From contig NZ_LMDW01000004.1 of assembly GCF_001425205.1 (NCBI RefSeq), positions 1 through 64,000 of the forward strand: a DNA stretch of 64,000 nt, given 5' to 3'. The notes beneath the pieces are model-generated. The model saw only the letters and a program-made list of their open reading frames with translations, made no database searches and was not told the origin of the DNA. This stretch comes from Variovorax sp. Root411. GTDB lineage: Bacteria; Pseudomonadota; Gammaproteobacteria; Burkholderiales; Burkholderiaceae_C. A program made the translations under genes and the position numbers. Shown piece after piece: positions 37,427 through 46,018 of the stretch; position 1 is the first letter of the stretch; each line of letters starts with the position of its first letter.

Positions 37427-38410
37427 TTATTTCGCCTTGACCGCACAACCGGTGGTCGGGTCGGACCAACGGTAATAGCACTCGATCGGGAAGGTTTCCT
37501 GATATCGGCCCCGAGCATCGATCGAGACCTTGTCCTTGAAGATATCCCGAAGCGAAGCTTCCATTTCCTTCGGGTTGTAAAGAAACGAAGGCATCAGGAT
37601 GCTGGCGGCAACGGAGCGATCGTCCAGAAGCCACTCGATCGCCGACGGTGTGATGGCCGACTTGTTCGTGACGGGAAACTGGATCCTCAACTTGAACGGG
37701 TGAGCCCGGCCGTAGTGGTCGCTGATTTCCTTCTCGACGCTGTCCCTGGTGTTCTTCACGGCGTCGGTGTACTTCTTCTCCCAAGAGGCGGCGCTATCCA
37801 GTTCCTGTTGGGCTTTCGCGATCGCGCCTTCGGCCTGCAGCTTGTTGGCTGGTGCTTCTTTGTCGATCTGGACTTTCAGGTCCTCGTACCGCTGCTGCAT
37901 TTGCGCCAGTTGCTGCTGCGCCATTCGTTTCCATTCCGGGTTGTTGATGGGGCTTTTCATCACCGCATCGACCTCCGCCTGGTAGCCCTGCAAGGCCGTG
38001 CCCGCCGCCTCGAGATTTTTCTTCTGCTCCAGGCTCATGCCATCGCCCGAAGCCTTGGCGGCGATCAGCTTTTGCTGAAGCGCGCTGATCATTTCCGGGT
38101 ACGCGCTTGCCTTTTCCCGGGCGACGATCTCCAAGTCGGCCAGGCTCTTCTTCCTGGCTTCCTGCGTGATGTCGTCGAAGGCTTGCGCCGTACAGATGTA
38201 GGTCACCACGGGGCGGCCGTTCCCATCGTCGTGGCGCTCCCACGCGGTGTCCTTGCAGCCCTTGGCGTTGTCCAAGGCCTCACCGAAAGTGAAGTCGCTG
38301 CGAGCCAGTGAGGCCTGCTTGACTGCCGTGATGTTGGAGTCGGTGCAAGCCGACAGTGCGGCGCAAAGGACGCCGAGAAGGACAAGCGTTGCTGCTCTGG
38401 TCGATTTCAT
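37427..38410 (-). CDS. Hypothetical lipoprotein with coiled-coil
   Basis: 327 aa. Signal peptide and lipobox VLCAALSAC (Cys22). Residues about 90-230 are helical and charged (QQQLAQMQQRYEDLKVQIDKE), typical of coiled coil. The C-terminal part has YYRWSDPTTGC. Two Cys in CKDTAWERHDDG...TYIC may pair. No family recognised; it sits in the accessory region and ends in a strong terminator. Confidence 0.7.
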   Translation of the reverse strand: MKSTRAATLVLLGVLCAALSACTDSNITAVKQASLARSDFTFGEALDNAKGCKDTAWERHDDGNGRPVVTYICTAQAFDDITQEARKKSLADLEIVAREKASAYPEMISALQQKLIAAKASGDGMSLEQKKNLEAAGTALQGYQAEVDAVMKSPINNPEWKRMAQQQLAQMQQRYEDLKVQIDKEAPANKLQAEGAIAKAQQELDSAASWEKKYTDAVKNTRDSVEKEISDHYGRAHPFKLRIQFPVTNKSAITPSAIEWLLDDRSVAASILMPSFLYNPKEMEASLRDIFKDKVSIDARGRYQETFPIECYYRWSDPTTGCAVKAK

Positions 38411-38480
38411 ATGAGATAAAAAGATGTGGCTGTCGTTGATATGAGTCCAAGCGTTCGTGGAGCTGCGGCTCCTCGGTGCG

Positions 38481-38891
38481 CTAGCAGCGGTGCTTGGGAT
38501 TGCGAGGCCGGCGCGGATCGGTGCCGAGCACGGCCCCCTCCTTGGTCATGCACACGCCATCGGCGCAGACATACCCGGGTGTCTTCAGCACGGCGAGATC
38601 GGCGTCGCCGATCTCGCAGCGCAGTTCGTCGAAATCGAACTCCTTGTAGGCCTTCACGCGGTCGGTGGTTGTGTAGTACACGCCGTTGCCACCTGCCTGC
38701 ACCTGAATCGGGTAGACCGGGTACTTGAGGTCGCGGCTCCAGCCCTGGATCTGGATCTCCATGGCCGAACGCTCGATGTGATGCCGAACGGCATCGGGAT
38801 TGATGAGTGGATCAATGCCGTTGGCGAGCGCCAAGGGCGTGAAGACGATCGCGGCGAGCACCGCAAAGACGGTGCCGAGCATGGCTTTCAT
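38481..38891 (-). CDS. Small exported hypothetical protein
   Basis: 136 aa. Signal peptide MKAMLGTVFAVLAAIVFTPLALA with Ala-x-Ala cleavage. The mature part contains four Cys (LRCEIGDAD, YVCADGVCM, HRC), suggesting disulfides. GAVLGTDPRRPRNPK ends the protein. No known family. Same orientation as the lipoprotein and DUF2628 genes around it. Confidence 0.65.
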   Translation of the reverse strand: MKAMLGTVFAVLAAIVFTPLALANGIDPLINPDAVRHHIERSAMEIQIQGWSRDLKYPVYPIQVQAGGNGVYYTTTDRVKAYKEFDFDELRCEIGDADLAVLKTPGYVCADGVCMTKEGAVLGTDPRRPRNPKHRC

Positions 38892-38959
38892 GAGGAGACC
38901 TCAAAGAAGATGGAATTGAAGCGGGGAGGACCGGGCCAGTCGAGCTGGGCCGAGATCGT

Positions 38960-39334
38960 TCAACCAAGCTTGGTGTCGGCAGGCTTGGGCGCAATCAGCT
39001 GCGGGATATTCCAGTCGGCCGGAAAGGTGTCGACAGGCATCCAGCCGTTCTTCACATAGGAGCGAGCCGAGATCCGGTTACCGAAGTGACCGACCAGGCC
39101 ACAAGCGATGAGGATCGCCCAGGTCTGTGCCACCCAGTCTTCGGCCGGGTCGAGCACCAACAAGATGGCGAAGCCGACGACGAAGAAGGTCACATACAGG
39201 AAGACCGCGCACAACAGTGCCAGCGGCCATTGACCACGCATCAGGAATGCGATCGGTCCAAAGAAGAAGAGCTGCCACGAGAAGCCGTGCTTGACGAAGC
39301 GAGTTTGGTTATTTTTGTGGAAATGGATGTTCAT
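38960..39334 (-). CDS. DUF2628-like membrane protein
   Basis: 124 aa. The FVKHGFSWQLFFFGPIAFLMRGQW N terminus and two or three hydrophobic helices (about 20-40, 42-65 and 72-85) fit DUF2628. Inner-membrane location likely; function unknown. Confidence 0.75.
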   Translation of the reverse strand: MNIHFHKNNQTRFVKHGFSWQLFFFGPIAFLMRGQWPLALLCAVFLYVTFFVVGFAILLVLDPAEDWVAQTWAILIACGLVGHFGNRISARSYVKNGWMPVDTFPADWNIPQLIAPKPADTKLG

Positions 39335-39634
39335 GGTCGAAGTTCTGGAAAGAGGGCACTCCCTGCCCCCTGTACGTTGTTGAATGACGCTGCATCGGTT
39401 CCGGATGAGCTAGAGAGTTCTCACTGACGCTCACGCTCGAACCGCATTTCCCGCATCCGCGCCGATTCTTATAAAGATGTGTTTGAGACTCCTTTTTGAT
39501 CGAAGAAGAAGCACTGACCTGAGAAGACAGGGTGTCCTTTCCCTCGGTCGGGTTGTTGGAAAAAGGTGCATCCGAATGTTAAAGGGTTTCAAACACCGTG
39601 GTTTCAAACACCTCGTTTTTCGAGTATCGACGGC
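39335..39634. other. Divergent intergenic region
   Basis: 300 bp between the DUF2628 gene and the XRE regulator. It includes the near-repeat CACCGTGGTTTCAAACACCTCG around 39595 and is AT-richer than its surroundings, probably promoters for both sides. No gene is supported here. Confidence 0.5.
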
Positions 39635-39958
39635 ATGCCCCGTGTCGCGCCTGCTCACCTTTCCCTTCGCCTCGTGTTTGCCCGCAACATTCGACTCATG
39701 CGGATTCATGCGGGCATGTCCCAGGAGCGCATGGCCGCCGAAGCGGGGCTGGACCGGGCCTTCGTCGGCACGCTGGAGCGCGGCCAGCGCAACATCTCCA
39801 TCGACAACATCGAGTTGATTGCCAAGGCCATTGGTGCACCGGCCCATGAGCTGATGGACCCGGACTTGCCTCGGCAGCGAGACCTCGATGTGACGCTGAC
39901 GCGGGCCCCGCGCACCGCTCGGCCCTACCCAGCGGCAAAACGGAGCAATCGCCGTTAG
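39635..39958 (+). CDS. XRE-family transcriptional regulator
   Basis: 107 aa. The helix-turn-helix spans FARNIRLMRIHAGMSQERMAAEAGLDRAFVGTLERGQ...SIDNIELIAKAIG, a compact Cro/CI-type domain. ATG 39635 is chosen because the upstream in-frame extension is not HTH-like. It overlaps the convergent gene at 39955 by four bases. A regulator of this type commonly accompanies the ICE gene block that follows. Confidence 0.88.
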   Translation: MPRVAPAHLSLRLVFARNIRLMRIHAGMSQERMAAEAGLDRAFVGTLERGQRNISIDNIELIAKAIGAPAHELMDPDLPRQRDLDVTLTRAPRTARPYPAAKRSNRR

Positions 39959-40914
39959 GGATTGGCTGGTGTTTCCGCCGCCGTCACCGGCGCAGCCTCG
40001 GCCCTTCGGACAACTGTCAGCTTGTGTGCCAGCTTGCCGGCGAGATCGGCTTTGCGTTCGAGTCCTGCTGGTGGTCCGGGGTCGCCACCAGACTCGGGGG
40101 GAAAAAATTCCTCCACGACCGCAGCCCCTTCTTCCTCGGATTCCTCGAACGCCCCCTGCGCGAAGCCCTGCCGTGCAGCGTCGTCCAGAGCGGCCTGATC
40201 GAAGCCAGATGCCTTGCGGGCGTCGTGCTCCGTCCGCGCAGCGTTCACGGCCTCGACCAGCGACATCCCCTCGCGAACGGTGAGGTCCACGTAGTAGATC
40301 GGCGCGCGGTGCGACTGCGTCGTCGACTTCCCCCGCAGCCGAAGCTCCAGCGGCAGGGTCGACAGCAGCCCGCCCGACACCGCATTGAAGTAGTTCAGCC
40401 TGGCCGACAGCGTCCGGATGCTGTTGAAGCCCGTCGTGCGGAAGAGGAAGCTGCCGAGTTCGTCTCCATTTCCTGTCTCCGCTCCCGCCCCTGCGATCCG
40501 TACGTTCAACCGGCCGCAGGGCTTGCACACCCCGCCGCGGGCCAACTCGCAACCCTCCGGCGCAGGACAAGGCAGCGTCTGCATGCCCGAGGGCGTTGAG
40601 CGGCGACAGGTCTCGCCGTTGCCCGCGCAAAGCGGGCGCCCGGTCTTGCGGTCGAACAGGCTGTAATTCGCCCGCAAGTTCAGATCAGGCGCATCGAAGA
40701 GCATTCGCACCGGAATCTGGCGCAGCTTGGCGCCGGGTGCCTTGCGCAACGTCTCGTCCAGCGGATGGGTGATCCAGCCGTCGCGGCCCTGTACCTGGCT
40801 GGTGACGGTGAACCCGTCGTCTTTCTCTGGAAGGCGTCGGCCGTCCTTGACGACGACCTTGCCGATGGCGATGCGCCCGATGACGGGCGGCGTCAGGGCC
40901 AGTCCCTTGAGCAT
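39955..40914 (-). CDS. Gp3-like ("hydrolase or metal-binding") ICE protein, possible recombination directionality factor
   Basis: 319 aa. The core has RPLCAGNGETCRR, CPAPEGCELA and CKPCGRLNVRI, a set of Cys likely to bind zinc, followed by LGSFLFRTTGFNSIRTLSARL. This layout resembles the Gp3-like family that includes the phage phiC31 directionality factor; the assignment is from memory of the family. The C-terminal third is acidic (EESEEEGAAVVEEF). GGAG precedes the ATG. Such proteins are standard in the replication/maintenance block of ICEs. Confidence 0.65.
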   Translation of the reverse strand: MLKGLALTPPVIGRIAIGKVVVKDGRRLPEKDDGFTVTSQVQGRDGWITHPLDETLRKAPGAKLRQIPVRMLFDAPDLNLRANYSLFDRKTGRPLCAGNGETCRRSTPSGMQTLPCPAPEGCELARGGVCKPCGRLNVRIAGAGAETGNGDELGSFLFRTTGFNSIRTLSARLNYFNAVSGGLLSTLPLELRLRGKSTTQSHRAPIYYVDLTVREGMSLVEAVNAARTEHDARKASGFDQAALDDAARQGFAQGAFEESEEEGAAVVEEFFPPESGGDPGPPAGLERKADLAGKLAHKLTVVRRAEAAPVTAAETPANP

Positions 40915-40959
40915 GTTGCTCTCCTTTAAAAAATGAATGAATGGATGAGTGCGCGGCTG

Positions 40960-41181
40960 TCAGCCGAGCCGTTGCGCCAGCTTCCGGCACACCTCGACGG
41001 CGCAGCCGTGCCAGGCATGGCCGCTGACCAGGCCGGTGTCCAGGTCTTCCGGTCTGGCGGCCGAAACCAGCCTCGCGTACCGGTCGATGGCATGGACCAC
41101 GAAGGCCTGGATCAGCGCACCGTGGTTCGAGTGCTCCATCAGGTCGGTGATGAACTCGACATTGGTTTGAGGTTGGTTCAC
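40960..41181 (-). CDS. Small ICE-type hypothetical protein
   Basis: 73 aa from GTG 41181, overlapping the upstream gene's stop (GTGA). MNQPQTNVEFITDLMEHSNHG and LIQAFVVHAIDRYARLV look like a soluble helical protein. No family recognised. The longer frame to 41526 is an out-of-frame reading of the next gene. Confidence 0.65.
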   Translation of the reverse strand: MNQPQTNVEFITDLMEHSNHGALIQAFVVHAIDRYARLVSAARPEDLDTGLVSGHAWHGCAVEVCRKLAQRLG

Positions 41182-41489
41182 GGCGCCTCCGCTGGCGAGA
41201 CCGGCGTGATCTCCGCGCCGAACGCCAGTGCCGGGTTGTCCAGGCCGGCCGGACCGTTCTGGCGAACCCACCAGGCGGGCGGGTTGTACGGCATGGACAT
41301 CACGCCCAGGTAGCCGCCATCCGTCGCGTAGCCGACGACCTTGGCGCGGCCAACGCCATTGAGCCAGATTACGACGTCCTCGCCGATGGCCGGGACCTCG
41401 AATTCCGCGGACCACTTGAACTGGTTCTTGGACATGAGGTCGCGGGTGTAAGCAGGCACGGTGACATGCCTTTGGAAATGAAGGTTCAT
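41178..41489 (-). CDS. Hypothetical protein of the ICE block
   Basis: 103 aa starting MNLHFQRHVTVPAY. The segment AIGEDVVIWLNGVGRAKVVGYATDGGYLGVMSM reads as a small beta-barrel (SH3-like). PPAWWVRQNGP follows. No strong ribosome-binding site; a hairpin (41506-41535) lies just upstream. Function unknown. Confidence 0.65.
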   Translation of the reverse strand: MNLHFQRHVTVPAYTRDLMSKNQFKWSAEFEVPAIGEDVVIWLNGVGRAKVVGYATDGGYLGVMSMPYNPPAWWVRQNGPAGLDNPALAFGAEITPVSPAEAP

Positions 41490-41505
41490 GAGAAATTCGT
41501 GAACA

Positions 41506-41535
41506 GCCCGCCCCTTCAATCCGCATGGGGCGGGC
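41506..41535. repeat. GC hairpin GCCCGCCCC / GGGGCGGGC
   Basis: 9-bp perfect stem, 12-nt loop, in the gap between two small ICE genes. No T tract; more likely an RNA-processing or translational element than a terminator. Confidence 0.6.
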
Positions 41536-41625
41536 CGATGTGAAACCCCCTGCGGAAACGGGGTGGGGCCATCGAGCCGGCCGACTCGATGGCGATGTGG
41601 AGACCTGGTGGCGTGGGCGTCGGTC

Positions 41626-41763
41626 TCAGTAACGCGCCCGAAGCGAGTCCGTGCGGAAGTGATCACGGAAATGCCACCCCAGCCCGAAGCCGAAGATGAG
41701 TCCTGTGGCAAGCACCATTGCGAAGGCCGTCAGGTACTCGATAGGGCCAAAGAAGACGTTCAT
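41626..41763 (-). CDS. Small single-pass membrane protein (45 aa)
   Basis: Begins MNVFFGPIEYLTAFAMVLAT and has a hydrophobic helix with GxxxG spacing (GLIFGFGLGW) followed by a basic/acidic tail HFRDHFRTDSLRARY. It fits between the YqaJ gene and the 41489 gene, in the same orientation and with no overlap. The coherent amphipathic layout supports a real gene, but there is no homology evidence. Confidence 0.55.
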   Translation of the reverse strand: MNVFFGPIEYLTAFAMVLATGLIFGFGLGWHFRDHFRTDSLRARY

Positions 41764-41775
41764 GGCACCATGGTC

Positions 41776-42825
41776 CTATTCGTCAGCCGCTGGCGGAAGG
41801 TCGGCCGTCGCCAGCGCCTCATGCGGCTTGACCGTGAACCGCCGCGATCCGGGCCGAGTCATGCCGTACGCGTTCGCGAGCCCAGGCTGGTCCGCCAGCA
41901 GGCGATCGATATCGACGGCTGCCGAATCCTTGCTGCGCTTCCAGCGCACCTCGCCCGCGTCGAAACGCGCCGTGGTGGCTTCTCCCATGCGCTGCTGGAT
42001 GCGCTGCTTCACCTGTGCCTCGCGGGCGATGGCGTCGGCCAGGATCTGGCGCAGCGCCAGCAGATCGAAAAAGGCGGACGACATCGCCATGTCGCCCGTG
42101 AAGTCCAGCACCTGTCCGTTGTCCCGGGGCCAGAGCGCCCGCAAGGCGATGTCCGCCGACTCGGAGCCGTCGGCCGACGGCGCGGTGTCCGTCTCGACGT
42201 GATGCCAGAACCGCCTTTCCAGCGCGATGAGCTGGGCGATCATGGTCTCGTCTCGCTCGATGCGATGGATGCGCAGCTCCTGCCCACAGATGAGCACCGC
42301 TACGTCAGCCGCCTTCTTGCCAGTGACGGCGAGCTGATGGAAGACTTGCAGCTGGACGTACTCCGGCACGCCGTCCTCCCATGCCCGGGCACCGTGGTAG
42401 CCCGCCGTCTTGCACTCCAGGATCTGCACCGCAGGAGAGCTGATGACTTCCCGGTCAATGTTCGCCAGCATCCAGGGGTGCGCGGGATGCTGCAGCACGG
42501 CATTGATGCGTCGCACCCGCAGTCCCGTGCGCCGGGTGTAGTGCGCGGCCACGATGGGCTCGAGCAGCGTGCCCCAGTACATCGGGCTGTTGGCGTCGTC
42601 GGGATCGACCTGGGGCAGCAGGTGCTCGCGCCCGGTCTTCTCCATCCAGAGCTGCAAGGGGGACTTGTATGGATGGAGACCGACGGCCGCGGCAGCATCG
42701 GAACTGCCGATGCCGCCCTTGCGCACGTCGAGCCACTGTGCGCGGCTCAGGTCCTGGGTCTTGACCAGCTTCAGGGCTGGCCGGGGCTTGGCGGGAGTTT
42801 CTCCCGCCGCTCGTGGTTCCGCCAT
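41776..42825 (-). CDS. YqaJ-family viral recombinase/exonuclease
   Basis: 349 aa. A PD-(D/E)XK nuclease: RKGGIGSSDAAAAVGLHPYKSPLQLW (N-terminal motif), WGTLLEPIVAAHY and the catalytic ECKTAG motif. The C-terminal half is helical. Lambda-exonuclease-like proteins of this kind promote single-strand annealing recombination, usually with an annealase; none is visible nearby. AGGAC precedes the ATG. Typical of the ICE block. Confidence 0.85.
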   Translation of the reverse strand: MAEPRAAGETPAKPRPALKLVKTQDLSRAQWLDVRKGGIGSSDAAAAVGLHPYKSPLQLWMEKTGREHLLPQVDPDDANSPMYWGTLLEPIVAAHYTRRTGLRVRRINAVLQHPAHPWMLANIDREVISSPAVQILECKTAGYHGARAWEDGVPEYVQLQVFHQLAVTGKKAADVAVLICGQELRIHRIERDETMIAQLIALERRFWHHVETDTAPSADGSESADIALRALWPRDNGQVLDFTGDMAMSSAFFDLLALRQILADAIAREAQVKQRIQQRMGEATTARFDAGEVRWKRSKDSAAVDIDRLLADQPGLANAYGMTRPGSRRFTVKPHEALATADLPPAADE

Positions 42826-42862
42826 GGCGGTGTCCTTTCTTCATGGTTGGTTGGTCACATCT

Positions 42863-42915
42863 CTGGGGCACCCCAGAAGCACAAAGCCCCGGTCCCTTGT
42901 GGGGAGCCGGGGCTT
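42863..42915. repeat. Two GC hairpins between YqaJ and DUF932 genes
   Basis: CTGGGG-CA-CCCCAG (42863-42876) and a stronger stem AAGCCCCGG...CCGGGGCTT (42884-42915) with an extended inner TCCC/GGGA pairing. Neither is followed by a good T run. Confidence 0.6.
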
Positions 42916-42952
42916 GTGCCGTCGGGGTGGGAAAGGTGTGGAGGAGGAGGCT

Positions 42953-43918
42953 TCATGACGCCAGCAGCAGGGCCGCGTCCAACGCGCGTTGCTTGAGGCC
43001 CGCTCCCTGACCGAACCAGGCGCTGTCGAGGCGATACTCCTGGCTGCGGGCGCGACGCTCGTGATCGACGAACTCGGTCACGGCGCACAGCAGGCCCCAG
43101 GCCGTGCCCTTGGCCGTCCCGAGCTCGGCACCGCGGCCACGACCTTCGTAGAGCTCCTGCACCTTCTTCAGGGCACGCTCGTTGGTGAGGGCCTGGCTGT
43201 CGGCATGGCCGTCGATCTGACAGAGAACGCGCAAAAAGAAATTCAAGGACTCGTGCGTCTTGACCTTGCGCTCCGAAAGGGTCTTCATCCGGTACATGAA
43301 GGTGTCCCAGCCAGAGACGGCGATGCCGAGCTGCTTCTTGACCGCCTGCGGATCGAAGGTGGTGCTGTGCGGCACCCGCACGGCACTGCTGGCGCCGTTG
43401 AGCGCGATCGACAGCGTGTTGTTGCACACGACCCGCACCGTCGTAGGCGTAGCCGTTGTGGCAAGCGTGCCGTCGCAGGAGGTGGCGAGCAGGATGTAGC
43501 CCTTCACCGTGTCGTTGCCCTTGAGGACAGTTTCCTTGCCCGTGCGCGCGAGCGCCCAGAACTTCCTGCCGGCCTTGAGGACCCCGGCGGTCTCCAGTTC
43601 GAAGCCGGAGACTTCGGTGAGGTCGCGGTAGAACTCCAGCACGTCACGGGGCTGCACGATCTGGTAGCGGCCACCGACGACCGACAGCGGGGCCTTGGTG
43701 TCGCTGCGGTAGAGCACCTTCTGGTCCTCGAAGGTCATGATGGAGCCGAGGGCGCCGGCCTGCTCGGCCATGTAGCGCACAGGCGTCTCGCAGATGCGCC
43801 AGTCCATGCCGGCGCTGCGAGCCCAGACCTCGAGGGGTTGTTTGGGAGGCAACTGGTTGCCCAATTCGTGCCACGGGGTCTGGCCGACGTAGGCCATTTG
43901 CTGAAGGAGATGTGCCAT
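42953..43918 (-). CDS. DUF932-family protein
   Basis: 321 aa. WHELGNQLPPKQPLEVWARSAGMDW, VVGGRYQIVQPRDVLEFYRDL and VRVVCNNTLSIAL are typical of DUF932, a phage/plasmid-associated family. Its role is unknown, with replication or anti-restriction suggested. AAAGGAC precedes the ATG at 43918. It follows DUF2958 across a hairpin. Confidence 0.88.
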   Translation of the reverse strand: MAHLLQQMAYVGQTPWHELGNQLPPKQPLEVWARSAGMDWRICETPVRYMAEQAGALGSIMTFEDQKVLYRSDTKAPLSVVGGRYQIVQPRDVLEFYRDLTEVSGFELETAGVLKAGRKFWALARTGKETVLKGNDTVKGYILLATSCDGTLATTATPTTVRVVCNNTLSIALNGASSAVRVPHSTTFDPQAVKKQLGIAVSGWDTFMYRMKTLSERKVKTHESLNFFLRVLCQIDGHADSQALTNERALKKVQELYEGRGRGAELGTAKGTAWGLLCAVTEFVDHERRARSQEYRLDSAWFGQGAGLKQRALDAALLLAS

Positions 43919-43966
43919 GGGAAGGGTCCTTTGTTGAAGCGGAGAGATGGGGGAACGAAAAAGGAA

Positions 43967-43989
43967 GAAGCCCGCAGGAGGCGGGCTTC
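43967..43989 (-). repeat. Hairpin GAAGCCCGC / GCGGGCTTC upstream of DUF932
   Basis: 9-bp stem with a five-base loop; the minus strand continues TTCCTTTTTC, so this one could terminate transcription from the DUF2958 gene. Confidence 0.55.
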
Positions 43990-44032
43990 GAGAGGAATGG
44001 CGTTGTGCGGCGGGAGTGAGCGATAGGCCGGC

Positions 44033-44380
44033 TCAGCTGACGATGTGCCCGGCGGCACGGGCCAGGCGCACGTAGGCGCTCAGAGGCTTGTCGGCGCGCC
44101 AGTGCAGGTCACGCTCGATGCCCAGCGCGCCGCGCATCAACCGGATGGAGCTCAGCTCGCGCACGGACACATGACCTGTTTCGGGGCTGCCCAGCCCCAG
44201 ATCGCACAGGCCCCAGGCGAGATCCTCGTCGTCGGGGTCGAGTTCGGTGATCAGCCAGGTGGCGGCGCCACACGGGTTGAACCACTTGAGCACGGGCTGG
44301 GGGTCGAAGTGCGGGGTGTCGCTCGCGGTGTGGCCGTTGGCCAGCAGCAGGATGCGCAACTCGGGGGTGATGAGATCCAA
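44033..44380 (-). CDS. DUF2958-family protein
   Basis: 115 aa. LITPELRILLLANG, PVLKWFNPCGAATWLITELDPDDEDLAWGLCDLGLG, and IERDLHWRADKPLSAYVRLA are the DUF2958 signatures. TTG 44380 (LDLITPEL) after AGGAC is chosen since homologs start at this point; a TTG at 44425 would give a 15-residue extension. Small ICE/plasmid protein of unknown function. Confidence 0.85.
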   Translation of the reverse strand: MDLITPELRILLLANGHTASDTPHFDPQPVLKWFNPCGAATWLITELDPDDEDLAWGLCDLGLGSPETGHVSVRELSSIRLMRGALGIERDLHWRADKPLSAYVRLARAAGHIVS

Positions 44381-44431
44381 GGGGGAGTCCTGAGTGAAGG
44401 GGGTGGAGAAGAAAAGACGATGCAAGGGCCA

Positions 44432-44848
44432 TCAGCGTCGCGAGACGGAGAAGATGTGACCGCAGCCGAGACAGCGGCGGTTGCGCAGGATCGCGTCGTC
44501 GACGGCCTCGCCGAGTGCCGCGCCGACGGCGCAGCCAGCAATGCCGCCGCTCAGGCCCCCGAGGATGGCGCCGGCCACGAGGCCCAATGGCGTCGTGGCT
44601 GTCACGGCGGCAGCGGCCATGGCCATGCCGATCTCGGCGCCCGTGATGGCGCCGGACAGCCCACCGGAGATGCCGCCGGCCGCGCCGGCGATGGTGCCGA
44701 TCGCGGCGCCGGCCTTCTTGCCGGTGTCGCGGGGAATAGTTCGCGGTGATTGGCAGGCTGGACAGGCAAGGTTCGGTGGCGTTGCAAATATCTCGCGGTG
44801 TTGAAAAGGTTCGTCCTCGAAAGCGGGGGATGTGAAGTCGTGGTCCAT
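44432..44848 (-). CDS. Glycine-zipper protein with zinc-ribbon cysteines
   Basis: 138 aa from MDHDFTSPAFED. CPAC near residue 30 and CLGC near the C terminus may form one zinc site. Between them lies a long Gly/Ala-rich stretch (GAAIGTIAGAAGG...GLVAGAILGGLSGGIAG) able to insert in membranes. Upstream in-frame residues are probably not translated. Proteins like this recur in ICEs; function unknown. Confidence 0.7.
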   Translation of the reverse strand: MDHDFTSPAFEDEPFQHREIFATPPNLACPACQSPRTIPRDTGKKAGAAIGTIAGAAGGISGGLSGAITGAEIGMAMAAAAVTATTPLGLVAGAILGGLSGGIAGCAVGAALGEAVDDAILRNRRCLGCGHIFSVSRR

Positions 44849-45118
44849 GAGATGCGGGATGCGGATGAAGGGCCCTGGGAAAAAAGAGAACACGCCAGGC
44901 GGAGCCAGACGGCACAAAGCCCAGCGCGGCGGTGAGGCCGGGCTGGGCTTTGTTGGACGAGGATGGACGTTCTACCGTTTATCCAAGGCAGTCATATGGG
45001 GCTGAAGATTTCTGGAATCGCTTGTCAAAGTGACGTGGGCGTGTGTTGCCCAGATGTCAGCGCATTCATACTCGAAGCTTCATCGTGGACGCCCCGAATG
45101 TCGCGGCGCGCGTCAAGG
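44849..45118. other. Intergenic, with hairpin 44916-44951
   Basis: 270 bp between the glycine-zipper gene and the left end of the IS. AAAGCCCAGC / GCTGGGCTTT (44916-44951) is the fourth hairpin of the block. No gene supported. Confidence 0.6.
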
Positions 45119-45133
45119 TAGTTGTCGCCTCTT

Positions 45134-46018
45134 TCATGCAGCCAGCGGCTGTATGTCTGATACCTGCGAATGTGTCTGGACGACGCAGTCACGTTCGGGG
45201 TTGAGGTCACCGCGCCGATGGGCGACCAGTTGCGAGTCGGACTCCGGGCGGTACTTGGCCGTGCGGAACAGCGACTCTGCGTAGGCGTTGTCGTCGCTCA
45301 CGCGCGGCCTCGAGTACGACGGCTTCACGCCCAGCCAGTTGAGCATGGCCAACACGGAGGTTGCCTTCAGCGTGGAGCCGTTGTCGCCATGCAGCACCGG
45401 CTTGGCGTCGAGCGTGGCGATGCTTTCGGCGAGCGCCGTACGGCGCACCAGATGCGCGGCATGGTCGGAGTCATCCGTATCGTGCACTTCCCAAACCACG
45501 ATCTTGCGGCTGTACAAGTCCAGGATCAGGTAGAGGTGGAACCAGCGTCCGAACACCTGCGCAGGCAAATACGTCATGTCCCAGCACCACACCTGTCGAG
45601 GTGCCGCTGCGATGTGTGTCGTGGGCGGGCGCACGGCTTTGGGCGCCTTGGCTCGGCCACGGTGAGCGCTCTGTCCATGGGCGCGCAGCACACGTACGAA
45701 GCTGGACTCACTGGCCAGGTAGATGCCCTCGTCGGCCAGCATAGGGACGATGCGCGCTGGGGGCACGGCCGCGAAGCGCGGCTCGTTGGTCACGGCCAGC
45801 AGCTTTGCGCGCTCGTCCTGGCTCAAGGCGTGACGAGGTATCGAGCGCACGGCCCGAGGCCTGCCATCGCCCGCCATGGGCCCCTTGTGGGCCTGCCAAC
45901 GCTGCAAGGTGCGAACATCGATGCCGGCAATCTCGCAGGCCGGACGCAGCCGCGCTCCGGCGGCGTGTGCGACATCGATGTCTCGGGCCAAGGCTTGGCG
46001 ATCTTCGAGGCCGATCAT
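45134..46018 (-). pseudogene. IS3-family transposase OrfB with internal deletion
   Basis: 294 codons, shorter than usual. Helper HTH (IDVRTLQRWQAHKG) and DDE residues are present: WCWDMTYLP, LHGDNGSTLK and DDNAYAESLFRTAKYRPE. Directly after KYRPE the protein jumps to LNPERDCVVQTHSQ, which belongs at the C terminus; the intervening 60-80 residues expected in the family are absent. The residual bases encode NWSPIGAVT in another frame, so the deletion also shifted the frame. Starts at ATG 46018, overlapping orfA's ancestral stop (ATGA). Confidence 0.8.

Noticed and set aside
36666..45118. Complete integrated phage or ICE with attL/attR
   Set aside because: No integrase and no second copy of the tRNA-Ser end was found by eye.
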